Shown piece by piece: positions 11,048 through 21,333 of a stretch of 64,000 nucleotides of DNA. Origin of the DNA: Saussurea involucrata. Lineage: Eukaryota > Streptophyta > Magnoliopsida > Asterales > Asteraceae. The position numbers were made by a program, and so were the translations under genes. Every line of letters starts with the position of its first letter. Position 1 is the stretch's first letter. The notes under the pieces were generated by a model, which worked only from the letters and a program-made list of their open reading frames with translations, made no database searches and was not told where the DNA came from. Where the stretch lies: contig CM066313.1 in NCBI GenBank assembly GCA_033807775.1, positions 89,847,484 to 89,911,483 on the forward strand. The letters are read 5' to 3'.

Positions 11048-14000
11048 TTAACCATAGTGGGGTGGAGAGTGGGATGGAATGTGGGCACTCTCATGCAGAA
11101 AGTGTTTCACTCTCTGCCCATTGACTTTGAATATTTGACCCGACTGTGGGGACTTTAACTCCACTGTTCCAAAAGGACTTACCTTGACAATGGTATATGG
11201 TCCCGTCCAACGAGATTTTAGCTTACCTGGAAAGAGTTTAAGACGAGAATTGAACAATAATACCTGTTGTCCCTCCATGAACTCCCTATGGTTAATTCGA
11301 CGATCATGCCACATCTTGGTCTTCTCCTTATACAACTTTGCGTTTTCATAAGAGTGATAACGCAACTCTTCTAACTCATGCAACTGTAGAGTTCTTTTGA
11401 TTCCCGCAACACCTTCACTCATGTTAAGCTCTTTAAGGGCCCAAAATGCCTTGTGCTCCAATTCAATTGGTAGATGGCAAGCTTTGCCAAAAACTAATTT
11501 AAATGGAGACATTCCCAAAGGAGTTTTATAGGCCGTTCGGTAGGCCCAAAGAGCATCATCGAGTTTGGTTGACCAATCTTTTCGGTGCGGTTTAACAACT
11601 TTTTCTAAAATTCCTTTGATCTCACGGTTTGAAAGCTCGGCCAAACCGTTGGTTTGCGGATGGTATGCGGTGGCCACTCTATGATGTATGTCATATTTAG
11701 CAAGAACCGAGGCCATGACTTTGTTTATAAAATGGGTGCCTTCGTCACTAATCAATGCCCGTGGTGTTCCAAATCTAGTGAAAATATTTTTATGCAAAAA
11801 TTTCACCACGGTGTTGGCATCATTAGAGTGACATGCGATGGCTTCCACCCATTTCGAAACATAGTCTACCGCAACCAAGATATAAAAATTATTATTGGAA
11901 TTTGGAAAGGGTCCCATGAAATCGATCCCCCAAACATCAAAAAGTTCTACCTCTAGAATGTTATTAAGAGGCATCTCATTTCTTTGCGACATATTCCCGG
12001 TGCGTTGGCATTGCTCACCACTTTTTACACACTCGCAAGAGTCTTTAAACACAGTGGGCCAAAAGAACCCACTTTGCAAAATTTTTGCAGCAGTGCGGTT
12101 TCCACCAAAGTGGCCACCGTAGTGGGATGCATGACAACCATGGAGTATTTGATGTTGCTCACTCCCGTGGACACATCGCCTCAATATTTGGTCCGTCCCT
12201 ATCTTATATAAGAAAGGATCGTCCCAAACATATTGACGAGTGTCATGTAAAAACTTCTTAAATGGTTGTCCATTCATCCCGTGGGGCTTAAGTCCACTTG
12301 CTAAAAAGTTCGCAATATCAGCATACCAAGGAATATTATTTTCATGATGTTGAGCGGATAACAATTGCTCATCGGGAAAATTTTCTCTTACCGGAGTGGG
12401 ATCAACAGTGCCCACTATCTTCTCGAGCCTGGACAAATGGTCGGCTACTTGATTGCTTGTTCCTTTCCTGTCGACGATTTCAAGGTCAAATTCTTGTAGC
12501 AATAAAACCCATCTAATTAACCGAGGCTTAGAATCAGCCTTAGTAATTAAATATTTTATTGCTGCATGATCAGTGTGCACTATGACCTTCGTCCCTATCA
12601 AGTATGACCTGAAACGATCAAAAGCAAACACCACCGCAAGTAATTCTTTTTCAGTTACAGTGTAATTAATCTGAGCTTCAATTAGCGTTTTACTTGCATA
12701 ATAAATGGGGTGAAAAACTTTGTTCTTTTTCTGTCCGAGAACAGCCCCCACAGCCCAATCGCTGGCATCACACATCACTTCGAATGGGAGTGACCAGTCA
12801 GGAGTGGTCACTATGGGTGCTGTGACTAAAGCTTCCTTGATTTTTTTAAAAGCTTCTCGGCATTCTTGGGTAAAAATGAAGTCTTTTTCGTGTTGTAATA
12901 GGTTACATAGGGGTTTTGTTATTTTCGAAAAATCCTTGATGAACCTCCTATAAAAACCTGCGTGTCCCAAAAAACTTCGGATACCTTTCACCGTTGTGGG
13001 TTCGGGAAGTTGTGCCACTACCTCAAGCTTGGCTTTATCGACTTCCAACCCTCTTTTTGAGACAAGATGACCTAGGACAATACCTTCTTCTACCATAAAA
13101 TGGCATTTTTCCCAATTTAAAATAAGGTCGTGGGCCTCACATCTCACTAAGCTTTTTTCTAAATTTCCCAAGCAGTTGTCGAATGATGTCCCTATTACAG
13201 AAAAGTCATCCATAAAAACTTCTATGGTGTCCTCAATCATGTCGGAAAAAATGGCCATCATACAACGTTGGAAAGTGGCTGGGGCATTACATAGACCGAA
13301 TGGCATCCACCGGAATGCAAAGGTACCGTAGGGACAAGTAAAGGTGGTCTTTTCTTGGTCCTCGGGGGCTATGTGGATTTGGTTGTATCCGGAGTATCCA
13401 TCTAGAAAACAATAAAATTCCTTTCCCGCTAACCTATCAAGCATTTGGTCAATGAAAGGTAAGGGGAAATGGTCTTTCTTAGTGGCCAAATTGAGTTGTC
13501 TATAATCCATGCATATTCTCCATCCCGTGACAGTCCTAGTGGGAATGAGCTTGTTTTTTTCGTTTTTTACTACGGTCGTCCCTCCCTTTTTAGGGACACA
13601 TTGGACGGGGCTCACCCAACTACTACTAGCAATGGGATAGATAATACCGGCATCTAACCACTTCAAGACCTCTTTCTTAACTACCTCCTTCATGATGGGG
13701 TTCAACCTTCTTTGAGGTTGGACTTTCCCCGGGTGGTCACTCTCCAAGTTAATCTTATGTTGACATAAAGAGGGGCTAATTCCTCGAATGTCCGCTATGG
13801 TCCAACCAATTGCTCCCTTATGCTTCATCAACAAATCGATAAGAAGTTGTTCTTGTTTCTCACTAAGTTTGGAAGAGATAATAACGGGAAGTTTATTATC
13901 CTTAGCGACATAAGCATATTTTAAATGGGAAGGCAATGGTTTAAGCTCTAATTCGGGAGGTTGTTCTATTGAAGGGGGTTGAACATTTCTATCCTTAAAG

Positions 14001-16384
14001 TCCAGAGGTTCAAAAGCTGCAACCATTTCGTTACACTCATCCTCAAAAGTGTCATCACTCTCTAATTCATAGTGCTCACTGTCATTCCCCACTGTGGGAA
14101 CTGTACTCCCCACTGTGGGCAGTGTGTCAAGACTGTGGGTTCCATAAATCGAACTCAAGGCAAAACAATCTTCGGTGTCTATATATTTAAGAGACTTAAA
14201 AACATTGAATGTCACCTCTTGGTCATTAACCCTCATCGTGAGTTCCCCTTTGTGCACATCAATCAAAGTACGTCCGGTTGCAAGAAACGGACGCCCTAAG
14301 ATGATTGGGATTTCTTTATCGGCCTCATAATCTAGAACTAGAAAATCGGCGGGGAAGATAAATTTATCCACTTGGACCAAAACGTCTTCTATTTTTCCTT
14401 TGGGATAGGCAATGGACCGGTCGGCTAGTTGTAATGTCACGGTTGTGGGTCTAGCCTCTCCAATTCCTAACTTGTTAAAAATGGACAGCGGCATCAAATT
14501 GACACTAGCTCCTAGATCACAGAGTGCTTGACCTACTTCTTGTCCTCCTATTGTGCATGGAATGGTGAAACTACCCGGGTCTTTCAACTTAGGTGGAATC
14601 TTGCTAGTAAGGAGGGCACTACATTCTTCGGTCAAAGCCACAGTTTCAAACTCACCCAACTTTCTTTTTTTGTTCAAAATATCCTTTAAAAATTTAACAT
14701 AGCTTGGCATTTGCTCGAGAGCCTCTACCAAGGGTATGTTAATGTGAAGTTGTTTAAAAATGTCTAAGAATTTTTTAAATTGAACATCGACATTTTTCGG
14801 CTTCATTCTTTCAGGAAAAGGAATACTTCGTGGGTCAATTTGAGCTTGCTGTGATATTGGCTTTGGAATAGTAGGCTTTGGGACAGGTCCAAGAGTGGGA
14901 AGGTCAGGGATGTCGGTCCCCACTGTGGGGATCACAGTGACTTGAGGAGTGCCCACTGTGGTGCTCACAGTAGGTTTTTGAGGCGAATCATCAGATTCAA
15001 AAATGATATTTTTCAGATCCTTTCCACTCCTCAGAGTTATGGACTTGACATGTTCTGGTCCTTTTCCTATCACCCTAGCTTGCTCGGTATCACTAGGTAA
15101 CGTTCCTGGTGGTCTATTCTTAACTTCAACGGCTAGTTGTCCTACTTGGGTCTCTATATTCCTAATGGCTGCTTGAGTTTGATTCATAAAACCCTTGAGA
15201 ATTGACTCGATCGATTGTTGAACCTCAGCTGGTTGGTTGGATCGTGGTTGGTATGGTTGTGAGGACTGCCCTTGGTAAAAGTTCTGTGGGTGCTGCCCAC
15301 TGTGATGTGAGGATTGCCCACTGTGATGTGATTGAAATCCAGGGGGGTTGTGTGGTCTTTGCTGGATATGACTCGGCCCTTGGGGTTGGAGTCCTTGATT
15401 ACCAGACCAAGAGAAATTCGGATGATTTCTCCAACCTGGATTATAAGTCTGCGAATAAGGGTTGTTCCTCGGGTTGGTCCCTATAACATTAACAGATTCG
15501 GGATTTGCTGGACAATAATCAAAAACATGCTCCTCTCCACAAAGGGAGCAGTTATCAGCGAGATGGGTTGCGGAATTGACTTGGCCTCGATTTTGATTTA
15601 AAACGATTTTTGTCAAGGCCACTAATTGTGCATTCATGGTTTTGAGTGCCTCGGAATCGATGGTGTTGGTCTTTGACATGGGTGCTCTCGGATTTGACCA
15701 TTCGGTATTGTTGTTGGACACTTTTTCTAAGATTTGATATCCTTCGTTGTAAGTCATACTCGTAAATGTTCCACCCGCTGTTGCATCTAAGATGATTTTG
15801 GCTGCATTGGAAAGACCATTGTAAAAGGTCTCCAATTGGATGCAATGTGGGATGCCATGATGTGGGCACTTTCGAAGTAAATCTTTAAATCGTTCCCATG
15901 CATCCGAAACAGCCTCATCTTCCACTTGCCTAAACAAAATTATATAATTTCGAAACCTAACATTCCTTGTTGGAGGAAAGTATTTTTGCAAAAATCTATC
16001 GGCAAGCTCTTGCCAAGTGGTTATCGAGTGAGGTGCATGTGCGTTCAGCCAAGACTTCGCCTTGTCCCTTAATGAAAAAGGGAAAAGCCTTAGTCTTAAT
16101 GCCTCATCACTAACACCTTGCAACTGAAAGGAATCGGTCATTTCTAAAAAAGATTTTAAGTGCGAGTGCGGATCCTCAGATGGCGATCCTCCAAATTGAC
16201 CCATGGCTTGGATCATTTGAAACATCACCGGTTTGAGTTCAAAATGCGTTGCAACAATATTGGGTCTCAAAATTCCGGAGCTTAAATCACCAACTCCGGA
16301 AGTAGCATAATCCCGTATTTTTCGATCTTTGCTATCGGCAATCGTGATTGTGGTCTCCACTACATGTGGCGGTATTGCAGCCAT
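11048..16384 (-). CDS. Athila gag-pol polyprotein, intact frame
   Basis: A single frame of about 1778 aa on the minus strand; I chose the ATG at 16384 (MAAIPPHVVE), although the frame is open a little further upstream through a GTG. In order (numbered from the upstream GTG at 16402): gag core (about 90-235, with CPHHGIPHCIQLETFYNG); CX2CX3HX4C knuckle CSLCGEEHVFDYC (about 285-297); aspartic protease with DLGAS (about 630); reverse transcriptase with FMDDFSVIG (about 1064); RNase H from CDASDW (about 1212); integrase with D in GIDFMGPF (about 1492), D in ISDEG (about 1552) and E 35 residues later in GLAELSNRE. The integrase zinc finger is damaged: the first Cys of the CXXC pair reads Gly (KSGEQC). 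Otherwise the frame is uninterrupted. It encodes capsid, protease, RT/RNase H and integrase for cytoplasmic particle formation and nuclear integration. PTVG and HSGQ repeats in the gag and linker parts are encoded by the element's CACAGTGGG word. Confidence 0.93.
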   Translation of the reverse strand: MAAIPPHVVETTITIADSKDRKIRDYATSGVGDLSSGILRPNIVATHFELKPVMFQMIQAMGQFGGSPSEDPHSHLKSFLEMTDSFQLQGVSDEALRLRLFPFSLRDKAKSWLNAHAPHSITTWQELADRFLQKYFPPTRNVRFRNYIILFRQVEDEAVSDAWERFKDLLRKCPHHGIPHCIQLETFYNGLSNAAKIILDATAGGTFTSMTYNEGYQILEKVSNNNTEWSNPRAPMSKTNTIDSEALKTMNAQLVALTKIVLNQNRGQVNSATHLADNCSLCGEEHVFDYCPANPESVNVIGTNPRNNPYSQTYNPGWRNHPNFSWSGNQGLQPQGPSHIQQRPHNPPGFQSHHSGQSSHHSGQHPQNFYQGQSSQPYQPRSNQPAEVQQSIESILKGFMNQTQAAIRNIETQVGQLAVEVKNRPPGTLPSDTEQARVIGKGPEHVKSITLRSGKDLKNIIFESDDSPQKPTVSTTVGTPQVTVIPTVGTDIPDLPTLGPVPKPTIPKPISQQAQIDPRSIPFPERMKPKNVDVQFKKFLDIFKQLHINIPLVEALEQMPSYVKFLKDILNKKRKLGEFETVALTEECSALLTSKIPPKLKDPGSFTIPCTIGGQEVGQALCDLGASVNLMPLSIFNKLGIGEARPTTVTLQLADRSIAYPKGKIEDVLVQVDKFIFPADFLVLDYEADKEIPIILGRPFLATGRTLIDVHKGELTMRVNDQEVTFNVFKSLKYIDTEDCFALSSIYGTHSLDTLPTVGSTVPTVGNDSEHYELESDDTFEDECNEMVAAFEPLDFKDRNVQPPSIEQPPELELKPLPSHLKYAYVAKDNKLPVIISSKLSEKQEQLLIDLLMKHKGAIGWTIADIRGISPSLCQHKINLESDHPGKVQPQRRLNPIMKEVVKKEVLKWLDAGIIYPIASSSWVSPVQCVPKKGGTTVVKNEKNKLIPTRTVTGWRICMDYRQLNLATKKDHFPLPFIDQMLDRLAGKEFYCFLDGYSGYNQIHIAPEDQEKTTFTCPYGTFAFRWMPFGLCNAPATFQRCMMAIFSDMIEDTIEVFMDDFSVIGTSFDNCLGNLEKSLVRCEAHDLILNWEKCHFMVEEGIVLGHLVSKRGLEVDKAKLEVVAQLPEPTTVKGIRSFLGHAGFYRRFIKDFSKITKPLCNLLQHEKDFIFTQECREAFKKIKEALVTAPIVTTPDWSLPFEVMCDASDWAVGAVLGQKKNKVFHPIYYASKTLIEAQINYTVTEKELLAVVFAFDRFRSYLIGTKVIVHTDHAAIKYLITKADSKPRLIRWVLLLQEFDLEIVDRKGTSNQVADHLSRLEKIVGTVDPTPVRENFPDEQLLSAQHHENNIPWYADIANFLASGLKPHGMNGQPFKKFLHDTRQYVWDDPFLYKIGTDQILRRCVHGSEQHQILHGCHASHYGGHFGGNRTAAKILQSGFFWPTVFKDSCECVKSGEQCQRTGNMSQRNEMPLNNILEVELFDVWGIDFMGPFPNSNNNFYILVAVDYVSKWVEAIACHSNDANTVVKFLHKNIFTRFGTPRALISDEGTHFINKVMASVLAKYDIHHRVATAYHPQTNGLAELSNREIKGILEKVVKPHRKDWSTKLDDALWAYRTAYKTPLGMSPFKLVFGKACHLPIELEHKAFWALKELNMSEGVAGIKRTLQLHELEELRYHSYENAKLYKEKTKMWHDRRINHREFMEGQQVLLFNSRLKLFPGKLKSRWTGPYTIVKVSPFGTVELKSPQSGQIFKVNGQRVKHFLHESAHIPSHSPPHYG

Positions 16385-16575
16385 GTTCACAGTGGGGATC
16401 ACAGGGGGTTGTCGATTTCTGTTTTTGCGTCTTCTTCGAAAATTTTCTCTATTTCAAGATCGATTGGTAACAAAGGTTCGTGTTGTTGCCTTGGCATGCA
16501 ACACGAAAAGCTTAGAAAAACGAGTTACTCGGGCTCGAACAAAAACTCATGTCTTGAGATTTAAAATCATGCCAG

Positions 16576-16593
16576 TCCCCGGCAGCGGCGCCA
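16576..16593 (-). other. Primer-binding site of Athila G (tRNA-Asp type)
   Basis: On the minus strand it reads TGGCGCCGCTGCCGGGGA, the classic Athila/Tat primer-binding site complementary to the 3' end of tRNA-Asp. It lies 8 bp inside the 5' LTR and about 190 bp upstream of the gag ATG. Confidence 0.85.
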
Positions 16594-16601
16594 AAAACTT
16601 G

Positions 16602-18217
16602 TTACGTGCGAAATATGTGTTTTAATCGCAGTGGGTTGCAAACTGTTCACAGTGGGAAGTGCAAGTGTACACTGTCCACTATGATCGTCACAACAAGTAA
16701 TAGTTGGTAAAATACCAGAATCGAATCCACAGAGACTGGACAATCAAGACAATACGGTTCTCATGAGCTCCTTTTACAAGTTTCAATAACAGAGGAAAAT
16801 AATTCTTTGGTTTGGTTGGTGAAATAGTTACTTCGACGATTTTACTAAAGATTTAAAAGAAGGAATGTAGGTTGGATTTTCCCTAGATTTTATACTAAAT
16901 ACTCGGTCTTCAAAGTGATCCTTGTATTCGAGGTGGGCATTTTCGCTAGAAAATCCCGGTTACAAAATACTCACACCGTTAAGATAAAAATCCCATACTC
17001 TTAGTATTTATTGTTTTGTCAATGGTAATCTCAAAAACGGACCTTTTCAGGCCTCGATGGAATGTGTAGAGACAAATACTCTAAGTGTTTTAGATACACC
17101 AACTAGCTTGCCTACTACTCCAGGGGGATGAGATTAGCTCACTGTGCCGACCTCACTTTCGTAAGTGTCAAAAGAATTCTTTCGAATCCCCTAGCATCAT
17201 CCAAGCTCGTGTCACTGCGTTCTACTCATTTCTGAGTTGAGAACTAGATATTAGATCCTTGCAAGTGATCGGCTTGTTCGCATCCTTGGGCATGAATCGA
17301 GAATGAATGACCAAAACAACAAATATTCCAAGTATAAAGATTACTCGAGCATTTTTAATAAAATCCAGGTACTTCTCCTTTCTACATCCCTAAGGATGTT
17401 TAGCTCATAACTAAAGTAAAGAAAGCAAAAGAGTAGAAGTTGCACATAATAAAACTGAAGATGACTTGATTTCTGCTCACAGTGGGGAACGAGAATTCGT
17501 CACTGCCCACTGTGTGTTACGAACTACAAAAGGTAATGCAGAAATGGAAAGCTAACTAGTGCAGGAAAATAAATGTTAAAGCTAAGAGAATTTAAAGCTA
17601 AGTGTTACCAACATCTATCAAAAGCTATTATGAGAGTAAATAACAACTAGAACTAAGAAGCATAAAAACTAATTGATAAAAACCGATCTCTTAAATGGCA
17701 CCCCTTGGCTTCCTTAAATACTTGCATGAAGGTATGGCCATGGCACAAAAAGTCTTAGGTAAGTCCCATGCTTCAGATCTGATTTTGCACCCATGCCATG
17801 AATAGTCTTCCACTTTTCACCAAATACTACTTTAAGGACAAAGTAGTTGTACTTTTTCACTATTCACTTAGAAAGAAGGTGTCTTGTGTACTTTTTTAGC
17901 TCTTGTTGACCCATTCCATGCACCATACTCCCTTGCTCCAGAAATCTTTTAAATCCCAACTAGAAATTGCTTTTGGTTTGTCTTCTCGTCAGCTCAGGAG
18001 TGGGGAGCGGAGTGGGCACTCCGCAAGTCACTGTGGATAAAAATCGTGAAAAACACCCAAACTCCACCAAATAATTTATTAAAGATCATGGTTCACTCCT
18101 TTTGCTCGTTTTCATGAAATATACCAAGAATGGGGGTTTTAAGAAGTGAAATGGCTAAAATTGACAAAATAAAATGTAAAATAAAATGAAATAATAACTC
18201 TAAAAATAGAGTTATCA
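16602..18217 (-). mobile_element. 5' LTR of Athila G
   Basis: It matches 8140-9755 almost base for base and is also 1616 bp. It begins TGATAACTC at 18217. A TATA-like TATTTAAGG lies on the minus strand about 500 bp into the LTR (near 17712-17722), which could direct genomic RNA synthesis; this promoter call is tentative. The element words recur at 16648, 17478 and 17506. Confidence 0.88.
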
Positions 18218-18784
18218 GCGGGTATCGGGGAGTCTGCTTGGGCCCCGATACGAGAGGGCGAAAGGGGAGTCTTATTGGGCCCCGATCGCGAATGGTTAAG
18301 GGATCCATTACACAGTGAAGTACCATATGTGATGATTTATGATGCATTTTAACGAAAGGATTTCATATTGTTTATACATGTTCTTTTACAGAGGGAATTC
18401 ACTAGACCTTTTGGTCTAACCCTCGCTTTCAAAACTAAACCATTTTCAGGTAAGCATGTTAAGGGTTCTTCCAGTAAGAACTAGGAGGCGATAAGAAGTA
18501 CTTGAAGCTTAGAGTAACTTCAAGTTTTGGCTATGATGACTATAGAATAGCTCTCGGCTGTGGATTTAGAGACTTCCGCTGTCAATTTTGTCTAGTATAA
18601 ATTATTGATGATGTAAAGGCAAGGTTTATGTAATTCGAATGCTTATTTGTGGTTGTTTGCCTGCTATGAAATATGGGACGTTACAAATATCACTAGAAAA
18701 ATCCAAGGCTAACTGCGCGTCCACTTGCTTGCCTCCATCCCCACACCGGCATTCGTCTATGTAGATCATACTCCTCTCCCGAAT
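18218..18784 (+). repeat. Right copy of the 567-bp direct duplication
   Basis: The last 468 bp of an A-type LTR (ending TTACA at 18685) plus 99 bp of D interior, equal to 7574-8140. Beyond 18784 the D interior continues into sequence absent from the left copy, so the right copy is continuous with the ancestral locus. Confidence 0.85.
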
Positions 18785-21333
18785 CACATCGGTTACCGCT
18801 CGACAACTAATTCGTACGTTCTCATCATATCATCATTTCACACTTAACGTGGCTAAACGTAGGAAACCTCTATCATTCCTTATTGAAGTGCCCACCTATC
18901 CGAATTGACTTAACCTGAAAGCTCCTCGATTTCTCACTGCTTGCCACAAGCGTCCAATCATAAAACATAACCTCGGTTACCGTCACGCAACTAGGAGAAG
19001 TAACCATGGTCACACAAGACTACTCACAAAACCTTCTCACTAAACGACCAGTTCGACTGAACATTTCTCACAACATCAGCAACTCCACTTCATTCAACAT
19101 CCTTCTTCCACTTCCTTCCCCCACAAGGACATGCACAAATCCTCTTTCTCTATACTCTTCCCAGGAGTACGCACGCTTACCGATGTCAATCTACACAACA
19201 CTGCCCCTATCAGCATTACTGTCAAGTTTACTACTTCTGATCTACTTACTTATTCCCACATACTGTCTTCACCTCCCCACGTTAGCGTGGAGTACTGCCC
19301 ACCAACATTACTCACCCCTCTCTTTCGACAATTCCCAAGCTGCAAATGCTTCCTCATTACTATCCATAATCAAACGGTTGCACTAAATTTCTAACTTAAG
19401 GCTTCCGACTAAATCGCCTCGAACTGACACCAGAGTTCGACGTCACTATACATTCTTTAACTCCAACTTTCACTTTCTCAGACAATTCGTTCACACATAA
19501 GCAACAACCCACATTCTTTAAGGATTCCACATCTATTCCACCACATTTTGACTAATACATCCATCATCTTCTTTAAACTTCCAATGATCCCAAAATATGC
19601 TTACTTAGCGACTCTCACAACTAAAAACACTTGGTTTCTCCCTTGGGAAACTACCCACCACCACTCCGTACCTCTATCCCGAACATAATCATACCACCAC
19701 GTCAACTTGTGCCCTACGTGCTCCAACACTCTGGTTAACAAACCATACCCCTCATCCGAAACCTCAAAAAGGCTTATATCTGATGCTTCTTCTCCCTCAC
19801 TAGCATCTAATCACTATGACACTAACTGACACATCGATCTTGACCATTACCGACACTACACACCCGTATACTCTTTGCCCATAACATCACACTGCAGGCC
19901 AGATCTCTCATGACCATTCACACAATTCAAACTTGCATTCATATCCTCCCGCATACATAACCGAGTCTATCTCGTTACTTAGTCCCCTCTCAGCCGGTCG
20001 AACTATAACTCACGATTTCTCAATTAACTCAGACACAAACATTCTAGCTAACTCTTTACGATCCGAGTTCTTACATAGACATGGCACATTTCTTTACTGA
20101 CTGATATAGTCTATGCTCACTCCGCTCGTACTACCCACCTTATCCTTCTATGGACCTTCCACACCTCGTAAATGGAACTCTTATTCAAAACAATAACTCC
20201 TCATCCTCTTAACACCCCTACAAGATGTTCTAACAGCTTTCAACCTCCTGGTTCAAGTATTCGGCATTGGCTACCTTACACCACTGCTGACTTCTGTATC
20301 TACTTTCTTAACTTATTCTTTAACCTAGGTCCCTTACGGAGCCTAGTCCTTCCAACATATCATAATCACTTCATAATACGTCTCCCTTTTTCCTGACCTT
20401 ACTCCTGTAACATCAATATTACAAGGTCTCCTTAAGACCCATATCCAACACCGTGGACATTTCATTTCTGCCTCACAACACTACTCATAGCGAGTTGCTA
20501 AAACCGTCACCTTGAAGGCTTCAAGTCCTTCCTTTGGGCACAACCGTCCCTTGACACCTATACTTCCAGTTACCGAATAAGGGTGCAAACCCTCATATAA
20601 CCGTCACTACAATCTACTTCTGACTCTACCGCTGTTCACCTTTCCTCCTGAACACAAATACTAAAGCTACAACATTCTTCCCTGATTTGCCCGACACTTT
20701 TCCCAGTTTTGGAGTTCTTCCTTAGCTTAACATGTAATATCTTACGAACTAGTGAGTTCATAGCCTTCATGCATGACAACGCAGTAGATAAATCATTTCT
20801 TACATTTATCATTTTAAATAAACAACACCTAAAAACAACTTGGGTACACTTGACCCCATCACTCTTATAATTTCAATGCCCTGCACAACGATTCGAGAAT
20901 CGCTTGCATGCACTTTCCGTGAACCTTAAACTTACTCAATCCGAACGATGTTATCACGACAATAATATGTTGAATGAAAATCTTTTCATATGACACAATT
21001 CTGACAGAATTTCCGACACAAAGTAAGCCAGTCGGTTCTCACACTCATTTGTAGGATATCAATAGGTCAATAAGCACTTTGGTTATAAATGAATTGCAAG
21101 TAACCATTTTCTTGACCTTTTGCAACAAATTTGACTTATCATAAAAAAATGGGATATTTTGCAAATCGTTAAGCTCAAGGTTTCAATGTGCAATGTGAAT
21201 GAAATCACCTTTTCTTTAAACATATTCGTGCACATTCTGACTCATTTTCGATCAAAATTTATATTTACACCTTTAACTTAAATCATGAAAATTTCATGTT
21301 ACATAAAAGGACACCATGCATGAGACTCTACTT
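18686..21333 (-). mobile_element. Element D/E: surviving interior of the oldest nested element
   Basis: Minus-oriented, no usable reading frame. It is homologous to element A's interior in reverse complement and, in the same orientation, to C's interior (20760-21000 versus 49920-50150; 21220-21330 versus 50210-50340). Its 5' LTR is E (52850-54466), separated by the later insertion of C. Short frames here (for example 19006-19386) have no domain and are interrupted relative to the other copies, so I do not call genes. The right edge, acttgca|catag, is a deletion junction with the truncated LTR of C. Confidence 0.6.

Larger units (their letters stand above)
8140..18217 (-). mobile_element. Element G: complete Athila-lineage Ty3/gypsy retrotransposon
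   Basis: A full-length element on the minus strand: 3' LTR 8140-9755, PPT, 1.3-kb non-coding 3' region, a single gag-pol frame, PBS complementary to tRNA-Asp, and 5' LTR 16602-18217. Both LTRs are 1616 bp and differ at only a handful of positions by eye (for example 8184 region tccac/ttcac, one-base runs near 9160 and 9510). The usual 5-bp target duplication is absent: the flanks are ccgaa and gcggg, and a 567-bp direct duplication replaces it. The outer left end also lacks the terminal TG/CA pair seen at the inner junction of the other LTR (tgttacg at 16600). Confidence 0.9.

Noticed and set aside
15202..15869. Short frames on either strand inside Athila gag
   Set aside because: Overlap an intact gag frame on the minus strand; shadows only.
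18218..18784. A second complete LTR of element A right of Athila G
   Set aside because: Only the final 468 bp of the LTR are present, together with the same 99 bp of flank as the left copy, so this is a segmental duplication rather than another LTR insertion.
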